This document shows, in pieces, positions 48,635 to 59,110 of a stretch of 64,000 nucleotides of DNA (positions are counted from its first letter, which is position 1; the number at the start of each line of letters is the position of its first letter). A program made the position numbers and the translations under genes. Location: positions 10,743,501 to 10,807,500 of the forward strand of contig OU015654.1 in the NCBI GenBank assembly GCA_907165275.2, read 5' to 3'. Origin of the DNA: Zygaena filipendulae (lineage: Eukaryota > Arthropoda > Insecta > Lepidoptera > Zygaenidae). The notes under the pieces were generated by a model. That model saw only the letters and a program-made list of their open reading frames with translations, ran no database searches and had not been told where the DNA came from.

Positions 48635-49499
48635 TTGTTGTTGATGACACATCTTAAAGTGTAACAGTAATAACATCCAATAGCAACAGTTCAAGGAGCT
48701 CAAAGATTTATTGGATGACTTAATAAATTGGAGATAGATAAGCAATAATGTGTTAACCCACACTGGAATAATTTTTAGTAAATCATGTTTTAAAATTAAA
48801 GCGCCATTTTGTGTCAACATTTGTGGGCTTCCAAGCAAAATAGTACCAATATGTAGTGGGATATTGAGTTAAGACTAGATTTGGTATCTAGAATAGTCAA
48901 TTGATAGTGGGTATAAGGATTGAAAAAAATTGAAAAAATTAGCATCTGACATTTGAAGTAGGAATTCCGAAAAAGTTTAATCTGAGAAAAAGCATTTTAA
49001 AAGTTTGAGTGAAAAAAAAAACACACTTCTACTTGCTTGTTACATAGATTTCTATATACTATTTTAGATTAAGATGAAATTGTAGAAAATTAAGCATTTA
49101 TTAATAATCAATTAAAATTGCGGACGAAATTTTTTCACCCAACTATACAAAACCTCTTATATCTCGGAAACTAAATGCCGAAAACTGGTACTTTTAGCTT
49201 GGACACCCACATTTTTTTATGTTCAACATTTTCTTGGTATTTAAGTAACGTAATAATAAGGTAAACACGTAATTTAAAACTTTCTATAACTTTCAATAAA
49301 GCGTTCTGTAACAACAACGTCTAAATATGATTTCTTGTGCGTTTTAAAATGGTTTTAAAGCTCAATGTATTTTCAAGTAAGACACCTAACTAGATGAACG
49401 TTAAAAGCAAAACTTCTATACTTAAATACAAAATTTTATTCAATTAATTTATGTTTTTTAACATTGCATTGATATTTTCTTTTACACTTCTAATTCGAT
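48635..49499. other. AT-rich DNA, nothing recognised
   Basis: No gene or element is supported. Confidence 0.5.
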
Positions 49500-49748
49500 T
49501 TTTTAATACCTACATATAAAATGTTTTGTCCTGAATGACTGACCGATGGATCAACGCACAGCCTAAACCGCTGATCGTAGAGACCTGAAACTTGGAGGGC
49601 GTGTTCTTTGTATGACGTAGGCCTCCGATAAGAAAGCATTTTTGAAACTTCTGCCCCTAAGGGGGTGAAAAAGAGGGACAAGGTTTGTATGGAACAATTC
49701 CGCGGGAACTCCGAAATTATCGCAGGTGAAACCGCGCGGAACAGCTAG
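49500..49748 (+). mobile_element. Helitron-like sub-type E, copy 2
   Basis: TTTTGTCCTGAATGACTGAC, TCGTAGAGACCTGAAACTTG, CCCCTAAGGGGGTGAAAAAG, GGAACAATTCCGCGGGAACT, CAGGTGAAACCGCGCGG and CTAG (49745-49748). The two minus ORFs here are element sequence. Confidence 0.7.
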
Positions 49749-50156
49749 TCTATCATAAAACTTTACACACTTTTCAAAATCGCTGTAAAGGGAAGTTTTA
49801 GCACTGTTTTCGACAACCCTACTCAAAACTTTTATTACTATATTCTTGAAAAAAGTAGTGATATCATTTTTCTCGTCAATTTTACACGACGAACTTCTTA
49901 CATTCGTCAGATGGAGGGCTCCAACGTGAATTTTATTATTTAAACTTGAACAGAAAGGGGAAACAAAGACAGTTTAGAAAGAATTCATCAAAAGTTTTGA
50001 TTGTATTACGTACTCCGGACTCCGGATTCTTGTTAATCTTTCCTTGTCTTTATTATTCCGTTGTAGTTTATGTTTCTTACATTGTATAAGTGTACAATCA
50101 TTTTAAAGTTGTGACATTGAAGTAGGGTTGCCACCCGTACTATATTATACATATAA

Positions 50157-50383
50157 CTAGCTGTGCCCCGTGGTTTCACCCGCGGTAATTCCGGAGTTCC
50201 CGCGGGAATTCCGGGATAAAAAGTACCCTATGTGTTAATCTGATAAGCTATATTATTGTAAAGTTTCATCTAAATCCATTCAGTAGTTTTTGCCTGATAG
50301 AGTAACAAACATCCATCCATCCATCCATCCATCCATCCATCCATACATTCTTACAAACTTTCGCGTTTATAATATTAGTTGGA
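50157..50383 (-). mobile_element. Short Helitron with an expanded CATC microsatellite
   Basis: CTAGCTGTGCCCCGTGGTTT at the 3' end (CTAG 50157-50160), 5' end complement at TTAGTTGGA (50383). Positions 50310-50344 are a (CATC)n array at the place where sister copies have one or two GGATG units. Confidence 0.7.
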
Positions 50384-50601
50384 TATGATACTATATTTTA
50401 ATCTATTGTAAGTTAATATGCAAGTACGAAAAATACTATATGATGAAAAGTAAATTTGTACTATATACCTAAGATACATTTGTCCCGAATATCCCCGAAA
50501 ATATCTACTATATTTATTTGCAACGTTTTGAATAAAATACTATTTTTCCTCCAAAAAAGGTGGCAACTCTACATTGAAATGAAGCTGTTTAATAGTACAT
50601 T

Positions 50602-50720
50602 GTTATCCAAGGGGTGAAAGTAACTCATTTAGTGCCGAGACGGGGTTTGGCGCCCGAGCGTAGCGAGGGCGCCAATAGTTCGAGGCACTAAATAAGTTAC
50701 TTTCTCCCGAGGGTAACACT
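50602..50720. repeat. Compound hairpin with GC-rich inner stem
   Basis: Outer arms: AAAGTAACTCATTTAGTGCC at 50617-50636 pairs with 50684-50703 with one mismatch, and GTTATCC/GGGTAAC outside it extends the pairing loosely. Inner stem: GGCGCCC (50649-50655) pairs with GGGCGCC (50667-50673) around GAGCGTAGCGA. The form suggests a fold-back element or a structured RNA. Confidence 0.8.
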
Positions 50721-50765
50721 GTGCTTTTCATTACGAATGCAAGGAAAGTCAAAATAAAAATAGAA

Positions 50766-50975
50766 ATTAGCTAAAGAAAAAATGAGTGAAGATCGGATAG
50801 TCGCTTGACACTTTCCCACCTATTTCTTTTTCTTTGGCCGGCTAGCTATTCAGCCAGTATTTTTTATTTACATTGTGGCGACCTAAAAAAAAATATTTTC
50901 TTTAATTATTAAGTATTAATTAAAGAAAATAAAAAAAATATAAATAGGAATTAGCTTAAGAAAAAGTGAGTGAAT
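50766..50975. repeat. Direct repeat flanking a second hairpin
   Basis: AATTAGCTAAAGAAAAAATG (about 50771) recurs as AATTAGCTTAAGAAAAAGTG (about 50949), each followed by AGTGAA. Between them TATTTTCTTTAATTA (50894-50908) pairs exactly with 50917-50931, loop 8 bases. Probably part of the same composite element as the preceding hairpin. 50976-51587 is AT-rich with no recognised feature. Confidence 0.6.
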
Positions 50976-51587
50976 TTTATTTTAATTAATACCTACTTAA
51001 ACTTTACGTTATTTCAATTTTACATCGCGCTGGCTGTATAGAAAGTTGAAACATGGTTCAATAGAAATGTGAAAATAGACCTAGTTTTTTTTTAATAATT
51101 TGACAGTTGTCAGTTGAAAGCGATTCTCCCTAGGGCTGAAAAGGGCTACTTTCAACCCGCTTCTCAGGCAACTTCAGACCTACTTTCCGAGCATGAGTAA
51201 TGAAAAATATTAATTGAATATGGATAAGAGCACTCTCGCTAAAGGCAACGCCTAAACTAAGGGCAGGTATTTTCTGTCAAAAAACGTAACATGTAAATAT
51301 TTGAAGGGATTACATTATACCTACAGTAAGATAAGATATAATAAGGGTTACCAAACTTGAAGAGTAAGGTAATATGATTAAAAATGTAAACACCTACGTA
51401 TGATTAATGATATTCCATGCAATCTACTTAAAATAAAACACAAACAAAAATGAACAGTAGGTACTTGTGATAAATGCGTAGTAAACTAAGGACTATAAGG
51501 TACCTGACCTGACTACATAATTATGTTTAGCGACTCGCTGGCCACAACCAAACCAAACATTTTACAATCAAAAATAGATACCCTAAA

Positions 51588-52212
51588 TCAATACTTATAA
51601 TAAAACTGTAGAGAGGTCAATTCTGTGCATTGAATATATATTCAACATTAATATTGGAGGATGAATGGTGATCGATACTGATGCCAAAAATGCAATCAGT
51701 AATTTTTTTGTCTATCTGTCTGTCTGTATGTGCACGCATGGATCAAAAACTACTGAAGGGATTTTAACCAAACTTGGTACGATTGTAGTCCATACTCCTG
51801 GGCAGGTTATAGGCTATATATTATTTATTATAGGTTATATATTATATAACATTACGCTAAGACACAGGAGTTGAGCAGTGACGATAAATTTGAAGCGGAT
51901 GAAAATGCGCTTTCGAGCTCTTATCCTCGCATACGTTTACTCAATCACGCAAAAACGGCTGAACGGATTTGGATGAAATTTGGGATGCATGTTGTCAGGG
52001 GTACAGAGAAGGACATATGGTACTTTTTATCCCGGAATTACTGCGGGAACTCCGAAATTACCGCGGGTGAAACCGCTGACCTGAAGAAGGTCGCTGGTAA
52101 TGGCTGGATGAGGAAAGCGGGAGATCGTGTACTGTGGCGTGCCCTTGGGGAGGCCTACGTCCAGCAGTGGACTGCAATAGGCTGATTGATTGAAACCGCG
52201 GGGCACAGCTAG
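51588..52212 (+). mobile_element. Long-type LEP1-like Helitron carrying an RTE insertion
   Basis: TCAATACTTATAATAAAACT to CTAG (52209-52212). Apart from the insert at 52076-52190 and a small TATA-rich expansion near 51820-51850 it follows the 34744-35232 copy. The ORFs 51665-51874 and 51871-52185 are built from element sequence. Confidence 0.8.
52076..52190 (+). mobile_element. RTE-type LINE 3' tail inserted in the Helitron hairpin
   Basis: The insert reads in frame as DLKKVAGNGWMRKAGDRVLW, then RALGEAYVQQWTAIG and a stop at 52183-52185. It is followed by the short tail TTGAT. This is the C-terminus of RTE-type LINE proteins, which have very short 3' UTRs. TGAAACCG stands on both sides (52068-52075 and 52191-52198), an 8-base target duplication splitting the Helitron hairpin. 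The copy is strongly 5'-truncated. Confidence 0.8.
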
Positions 52213-52479
52213 TCTAAAATATACCTCTGCCCACTCTATTAACTTCTCGATATAGGATCAAATCTCTAAGTAATATCAATCTCAAATGCAAGATATCGTG
52301 TTTGGAGTAGTTTTAAGCTTCATTTAGCTATACTTACTCTACTCGTACACATATCACATTCAACACCATTTTGACGATCATATAACAACTATAATATCAT
52401 GTAACCACACTATTGTGTACTCACAGGGAACAAGCCAAGATTAGTTAACTATCCAAACACAATCAAATACGTTCATATG

Positions 52480-52690
52480 TGTCGGTGACTCGAGCGGGTC
52501 TGGTTTAATTAATCTAGATTTGATAGGCTTAAGATGACGCGACGCGTGACGGATTGAGAGCTCCGCTCGCCCGGGGCCTCGGGGCCGAACCCAAGCGGGC
52601 CCCCATCTAATGCGGTTTATAAAGGATTTGCCTCTCATACAGCCCCAGAGTAATTTGTACACACGCACAAGACGCGTAATTTCAACCCAC
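52480..52690. other. GC-rich island, possible regulatory module 1
   Basis: GACTCGAGCGGGTCTGGTTT, then AATTAATCTAG, GTGACGG and a GGGGCC-rich part. GGTTTAATTRATCTAG and GTGACGG also occur in the same order at 58322-58359. The minus ORF 52441-52668 follows composition only. Confidence 0.3.
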
Positions 52691-52867
52691 TCGCCTTATT
52701 AAACCTCGAGAAATATTAGTCTCAACTGTGACGTTATATCAACAAGTTGAATTTGAGTTGGTTTTGACTTACCTAGATACTACTTGTAGAGCGGCGCGGC
52801 GGTTGAATACATTCTGTTGCTGCTTTACAGACTTATAGTGGATGATTTGTACAAACACTGTGATATA

Positions 52868-53053
52868 CTAGCGATCCCCCGCGGTTTCACCCGTGGTAAT
52901 TTGGGTGGTTCTCGCGGGAATTTCAGCATAAACTATATGTATAAACTTTCCACTTCAATTGGTGAAAACCACATGAAAATCCATTCAGTAGTTTTTAAGT
53001 TTATCGCAAACAGACAGACAGACGCGGCAGAGGACTTAATTTTATAATATGTA
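52868..53053 (-). mobile_element. Diverged Helitron, minus
   Basis: CTAGCGATCCCCCGCGGTTT, then TTCTCGCGGGAATTTCAGC, AAATCCATTCAGTAGTTTTT and a short CAGACAGACAGAC tract. The ORF 52817-53047 is element sequence. 53054-53673 is unremarkable AT-rich DNA. Confidence 0.6.
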
Positions 53054-53673
53054 AGGAAGTTCGACAGCGCCGCTTTAGTGATAAGTTATCCTGATTGCTA
53101 CGCCGCGCCGCGCCGGGTGCCGCAAGTCCGACCCTCGCAGTAATATGATGAACATATTTTGTGTTTCATAAGTATGTATAAATTTTACAAAAAAAAAATG
53201 TTTGTAGTAAATATCTAGTAGTCTGGTTCCCATAAAACTCTACTAAGTTTGGAACCAGGTAGCGCTTTGTGATAGTATCTGAACCAACCTGAGGTAGTGG
53301 CTGAACCAACTGACCTATGAAATTACAAATAAAAAAACAACTTGTTTTGTATGGGAAAATAATATGAATCAAAAATTTCCTCTTAATATTTTTTGATCCA
53401 AAAATAACATTCAGTGGTGATAAACGGTAACATTAAACCCGGTATAGGAAACACGATGGCCTCATTTCTGAATTGAGCACCTATGCAGCTACTATCTGTT
53501 GCTTTCAATTTTCCTTTACAATTTGAACAGAAAATCGTAACAGTTTGCTACAAATGCTACGCCGTCGTAGCAAAACACTTGTGTTATTTTTTATTGTATA
53601 AAACTATCTATCGCGCTGTTTTTTAATAAAATATATGAAGCTATTAAAATTTTAACGATAACACTTCAACATT

Positions 53674-53740
53674 ATCATCATCATCATTTTCAGCCTGCAG
53701 CAGTCCACTGCTGGACATAGGCCTCTTTAAAGGTCTCTCC
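53674..53740 (-). mobile_element. RTE-type LINE 3' end
   Basis: The minus strand reads EAYVQQWTAAG and a stop (complement at 53690-53692), then ATGATGATGATGA. This is nearly the same C-terminus as the insert at 52076-52190, so the two copies are related but independent. It is truncated after some 15 codons. 53741-54845 holds no supported gene; the overlapping ORFs at 54073-54325 share a GC-richer patch and disagree in frame. Confidence 0.75.
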
Positions 53741-54845
53741 AATTATTTACGAATGAGGAATTTTCTTTTGTAAATTCCTCTATACATCCGTTATCGACTA
53801 CGAAATCCGATTACTAAAAAATTACGAAACAGCGAAAAAACATCCTCTTTCATAATGAATTCGAAAACCAGCTCCCAAAACGGTCCAAACGCGCTGGTCT
53901 GCGTTGCTATACTGCCACGTTCCTAACTCCATATAAACCGGGCATAAGAATCAATGCATGCAAATAATGTGATAGTTATTAACATCGTTTTATTTGTTAT
54001 CCAATATCGTGTTACGCACAAAGTGAAAAATGCGCATAAGTTGCGCAACACGAAACTAAATCCATTACATTAATGTTAAAGAGGAGCAACAATACGTCAC
54101 TGTCGGTAGTCGAGAGTGGAGACGGGCGGGGAAGTGATTTCAAAGCCGAAATGCCCGCGACGTGCCGCGACTTCGAATGCCATTACGTGTACTACATTAA
54201 TATTTTGCCAGAATTACAACAACGACACAAAGCGAGCCGTCATTTTGTGTTGCGATAGGACAAACTGGTATAACATTTGTGACGTATCGAATGTTAACTG
54301 TCAACAAATTGAGTACAGTTATTAACTAAAATTAATTATGAAATTAAAATCACTGCGGTATGTCTCCAAAGTGTGCTACAATATTTCATGCACAATTTCT
54401 AGTTAGAATCTGTTGAAGCCTCCTTTTACAAACGATATCTTTTTATAATATTGTTTTTGCAACTTCGATGTAATTTAGAAAAGAACAAATGAATAAATTT
54501 TCTTCCTTAACCTTTTACAACAAATATCATTCGAATTTTCTATTTAATTTTTATAGAGATACTATGACACATAGAGCGATGGTTTCATTCGAAATTGAAG
54601 CACAAAAACAATTGAAGTGTGCGTGGAATGGCGCGAAATTACGTTAGTGATAGTAGACCTAAGTCACGTGATCTTCAGTGGTTCAACCCCACAGTTTCAC
54701 CACACAACGTGCGCTGAATGCCATACTATGTCTATTAATTCTATCTTAGAATCTCTAACTAGGAAAAGTTTTGTCGACGACAATGGGTGCCGGTACAACT
54801 CAAAAGACGTAGATGACTGAGTTCAAAGCATCTTATTATTATTAA

Positions 54846-54935
54846 CAAACTGTGCCCTACGGTTTCCGCGTACCCGCGTGATTTTCGGGATTTCCTCGGG
54901 AACTCCTAACACAGTCATGAACAATAATCTTAACA
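54846..54935 (-). mobile_element. Helitron 3' fragment, worn
   Basis: CTGTGCCCTACGGTTTCCGC then GATTTCCTCGGGAACTCC; CTAG lost. Confidence 0.4.
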
Positions 54936-55140
54936 AAAGTGTTGTGTGATTTTTCAGATAATCATACCGTAAAAAATTTCCACTTTCCCGTAGTTTCCCA
55001 AAAAATTTCTTTCATGCAAACCTTATCCTGACAATTGCGAAATTATAATAGGTAACAAAAAAGAAAATCAAATCGCAGTATATTGATCTAACAAATAGAT
55101 TATGATGTTTTTACTCTCGCTGCTTGTAGCTCTGATTTAG

Positions 55141-55294
55141 TGTTAAATGCAAATGTGAGTTTGTTCTATCATCATGAAATTTTGCATGTACACGTTGTCA
55201 ACGGTTTAGAAAAGTACATAATGTACTTTTTATTACGGAATCACCGCGGGGATTCCGAAATTAACGTGGGCGATACCGCATCCTTGCTAGCTAG
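55141..55294 (+). mobile_element. Internally deleted short Helitron
   Basis: AAATGCAAATGTGAGTTTGT, CATGAAATTTTGCATGTACA, TACTTTTTATTACGGAATC, then a worn hairpin and CTAG repeated twice (55287-55294), perhaps an end-on-end insertion. ORF 55140-55376 is element sequence. Confidence 0.5.
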
Positions 55295-55681
55295 TATTAG
55301 ATATATAAGATTTTTTGTTAGAGATGTTGTAGGTACACTAGTGAAATTCAACATTAGCCGCAATCGTCATACCTAAATAATAATGTATCTATTAAAATAT
55401 ATCTAATTATCTGGGATACATACATTTAAATAAAAGTTAAATGTAGGTATCCCACACTAGTAGATTTTTTTTTGTACTACAGTCACGGCCGTGACGAGAT
55501 GTGCATTCGTCTGACAAAATTACACTTCATTCTCTTGTAACAAAACAAGTGGGAAATAGGTTTGATTTGCATAATAGTCGCCTCGGGATCCTGAATGTAA
55601 ATATAAAGAAGCGTAACGTTAAAGAACACTTTAAAAGATGACGCCACTCTTGAACTTATATAGGACAATTTTTTTGTTTAC

Positions 55682-55847
55682 ACTTACACCGCTGTTCGTA
55701 GAGACCTGAAACTAGGAGGGTGTGTTCATTGTATTTCGATAAGAAAAGATTTTTGAAAATTCGACCCCCATTTATTGCAAAATTTGTATGGAACAATTCC
55801 GCGGGAACTTCAAAATTATCGCGGGGGAAACCGTGTGGGGCAGCTAG
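55682..55847 (+). mobile_element. Helitron-like sub-type E, copy 3
   Basis: TCGTAGAGACCTGAAACTAG, GGAACAATTCCGCGGGAACT, TCGCGGGGGAAACC and CTAG (55844-55847). Lacks the 5' quarter of the other copies. 55848-56394 holds only AT-rich DNA. Confidence 0.65.
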
Positions 55848-56394
55848 TTATATAATATAAACAACGCACTGGCTGTGGCAAAAAAAAACTGGAAGTAATA
55901 TTGGCACCAAGCTTTTCATTGTGGAAAAATCCTGAAAAACCATTTCGCCACACTCTACACTCAGACGTTAAATAGCAATCCAATCTGGGTAGCGTTAACA
56001 ATGTTCCATTGTGTAATTGTTGAGTGGGAATCCTAAGTAGTCTGCAACGGCATTCTGGAACTGTGGACGTTCTGCGATTCGATCGAAGTAATAATGGTAT
56101 ATCGGACGTTCCTTAAAGTGCCTCTAACAGCAGTAGGGACAGTAAGAAATTGAAGAGACTTATGATATGAAACAATAATATTTTGTTATATTATATTGAA
56201 ATAAAAAAATCGTATAGTTTTAATCAGCGGGAAAATAAACTTAAATTATAATTTAATAAATTACAGCTTACATTAATCATAAACATTAGATATAATATGA
56301 CAAAATCTTTATGTCCACTATACAATTGTTTTTGCGATCAATTGTACAGATGTCAATTGTAGGTAGGTAGGTAGGCAAAAAATTTGTAATTTGT

Positions 56395-56503
56395 AAAAAT
56401 TCTGTTAATGTTCAAAAAAGTATACAAAGAAAAATTGTCAGGGGTACAAAAAATTAAATAGGGAATACGGAAATTAACGCGGGTGAAACCGGCAACCGCT
56501 GGT
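56395..56503 (+). mobile_element. Helitron-like fragment
   Basis: AAATTGTCAGGGGTACAAAA then AATTAACGCGGGTGAAACCG; the end is mutated to CTGG. Confidence 0.45.
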
Positions 56504-56594
56504 ATAATAATAAAAAAGAAACTCATGGTAGGGTCGCGGTTTTTGTGAACCAGTCGGGCCAATGTAAGTAGGTATGTAAGCGAGGAGGGCACGA

Positions 56595-56636
56595 TGCGGG
56601 GCGAGCGAGATGCGATGCGATGCGATGAGATGCGAA
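56595..56636. repeat. GATGC short tandem repeat
   Basis: Five or six units of GATGC/GATGAG between GAGCGA and GAAAACG, in a local GC-rich patch. 56637-56929 has no recognised feature. Confidence 0.7.
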
Positions 56637-56929
56637 AACGATTTTGTGTACATCGCGCAGTGAACGTGACACCGAATAACTCATCCCCGTAATGTCGGCA
56701 ACTTCACTCGTTCACCGCGTCACTGACGAGAATTTTATGCGCATTATTATAAAGGTTTACGTACCGCGGCGCCGAAAGGGAATCTAATGTGTTAGCAGTA
56801 TAGAAATCTGAAGTAAACGCCTAAATAATGCTTACTCCACTTATGTCTATTTAGCTTGTGGCTTTATGTAGGTATACTTGTGATAATTGTATTGTACCTA
56901 TCGTGAATCGTTAAGAGTACCTGTTCTAA

Positions 56930-57123
56930 CCCGCTTAGCCAAATTGACAGTCTATGATGAATAATCGTTAACGCCGTCTTGTAAAATCGTCCAATCATAA
57001 ATCCAATTTTGCATGATCACGTGACATGACGATACGTTCCTTAGTTTTCTATAGCGTTAACGGTCATATATTATTATCAACTTGGCCACAGATAATATAA
57101 TAGGTACTGACTTGGCTAAGGGA
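56930..57123 (-). mobile_element. MITE with CCCCTTAGC ends, copy 2
   Basis: CCCGCTTAGCCAAATTGACA, AATCGTTAACGCCGTC, TGATCACGTGACATGACGAT and CTATAGCGTTAACGG. The right end occurs twice (ACTTGGCCACAG then ACTTGGCTAAGGG), a small internal duplication. Confidence 0.65.
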
Positions 57124-57279
57124 GCTAGTGTAAACTGCTAACTGGTGGACCCGCACTTAGCTGATGCTGAGTTGGTTTCCCTTTCGACAGAGCATGCAAG
57201 ATACCATTGGGTAAACTAACTTGTTCAATGTTTATTTGTTTTTGTTTTTCTTGTGTGTTGTGCTTGAATAAATATAGTT

Positions 57280-57311
57280 TCTTCTTCCTCTTCTTCTTCT
57301 TCTTCTTCTAA
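57280..57311 (+). repeat. (CTT)n microsatellite
   Basis: TTCTTCTTCCTCTTCTTCTT and further CTT units, one interruption. Confidence 0.9.
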
Positions 57312-58315
57312 ACTAATGATGTTTAAGATATTAACATAAGTCATTCGATAGTTTCATCCAGAATACCGTTCGAAATTTAAGCACGAAAACAATCGATTGA
57401 ATGGAACGGTGCGAAATTACGTCAGCGCCAAAAGGACTAGTCACATGATCTCTACTTATTCAACCACACTTTCAGTTCCATGACTGCGTCCGCTGAATGA
57501 AGTTTTATTAAAATGGGTGTGAACTAGATTTATTAATTTGCTCGATTCTAATAGATTACCGTCCGTACCGTTAGTAGTTATGTAGGTATTATTTACTGAC
57601 ATATCGCAGTGTACCTAATTTTGATCTTACATTCAGAGCTTTATGCAATCACCTTATACATAAGGCGTAAAACATAATAAGCGTAAATTGCAGTCACGAA
57701 TCATTAGGCTTTTTTGAAAGCGATGAAGAAAACTTCAAAAGACTTTAATGATGCTGACAGAAGCTGGTAATAACAGCAAAGTCGTTAGTATTCAAAAAAT
57801 ATGTCTCAGTCATCTATTTGAATAAATCCGATTGAAAGCCAGAAATTAAATTCAGATTCATCAGAAAAGGTGGACCAAACGTCCGTTGAAACAAAATTGC
57901 CTATTGAACAGCCTTTCATCTTCCATATTGTCTGTAAGTCTTAGTCCAGTCTTTTTTCTTTACGCGTTTTGCATCCTACATATGTAGAAAAACACACACA
58001 CACAGAGACATTATACACACACATACACATATACATACACATATACGTGTGAACTGTTTAAATAAAAAGAAACTGCTTAAATTTTCAAAAACGCTCACTT
58101 GGTTGAAAACTTTTCTATGATATAAATAATTTCTATTCATTTAATCTCTAATAAATAGGTATGGGAAAAAATGAGGTAATAATGAGAAGATACAAAACAA
58201 TTAACCTCTAATACCTGCTAAGCTTCGATATAACAGGAACTGTCTTAGTTGCAGCCAATAAATGAGGTAAACGAATAAAATGTATTTAACGTTAGGATCA
58301 TCATGTGGCCGACCG
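57312..58315. other. AT-rich DNA with a CA/TA simple repeat
   Basis: A (CA)n tract with CATA variants lies at about 57996-58055. No gene is supported. Confidence 0.5.
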
Positions 58316-58520
58316 AGCTTGGGTTTAATTGATCTAGGCAGAATGATGGATTGTGACGGGTCGGGGCGGCGTGGGGGGCGCGGGGCGAGGAAGGTTGTGG
58401 TGGATTAAGACGAATCTAAGTGCCGCTTCCACAAGATGCTTTCGGTTTCGCAAAGCTTCCCACACCATCTTACCCGTAATCCCGCTTCTATCAATCTTTG
58501 CGACCGTTCACTCGATATCA
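58316..58520. other. GC-rich island, possible regulatory module 2
   Basis: GGTTTAATTGATCTAG (58322-58337), GTGACGG (58353-58359), a G-run part and GGTGGATTAAGACG. It lies some 350 bases upstream of the BEL/Pao LTR. ORFs on both strands here are compositional. 58521-58872 is AT-rich. Confidence 0.3.
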
Positions 58521-58872
58521 CTATCAAATTCAAATTAACGCTCACATTTAGTGAGAGCCAATATTTCATGACTATATATATAGATAACATTCATTTCTTC
58601 TTGCGTTAACAAGGATTATTTAATAATTCAAAATTTAATGTTGTCACTGTTAAAATTTTATGTGAAAAGGGGTTAGTAAAGCTCCATTAATTAAATTTAG
58701 AGTAGGTAAGCCTTGTAAAATAGCTCGTTGGGAGGATATAGGCAAGTGTAGTTTGTGATTTAAGAGCTTAAGTATTAAGCGTCGAGTGCTGCGTTGTTGG
58801 TGACAAGCGACTTAATTAAGTGAAATACAAACGTAATACAACGTCAAAAAGTTGTCGCCGCCACCCGCTATT

Positions 58873-59110
58873 TGTTACTCCCAACCGCCCAGTAATTACT
58901 TTTGTTACTGTTTGTTTATGATGCGTGTTCAGGTAAAACGTGAACACACGGTGGTAACACTGATTGTTTGTGGTAACTTTAAGTTCTGCCTACTGGCAAC
59001 TTTCGCTTGTTCCATAAGATGGCGCTCACGCAGCGTTTATTGTAAATTAGTAAAAATTATATTCATGGAATAAACCAAATAAATTTAACAACTGCATCTT
59101 TTATTATACA
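58873..59110 (+). repeat. Probable 5' LTR
   Basis: Starts TGTTACTCCCAACCGCCCAG and ends TTATTATACA, giving TG...CA borders and 238 bases. Two AATAAA signals stand at 59069 and 59078, suitable for the R region. The 3' border is inferred from the primer site that follows. An alternative reading places the end near 59336, before TTGGTGCCGGGC. Confidence 0.5.

Noticed and set aside
51871..52185. 104-codon ORF as a gene
   Set aside because: Chance fusion of Helitron sequence with an inserted RTE C-terminus; only the last ~35 codons have real protein ancestry.
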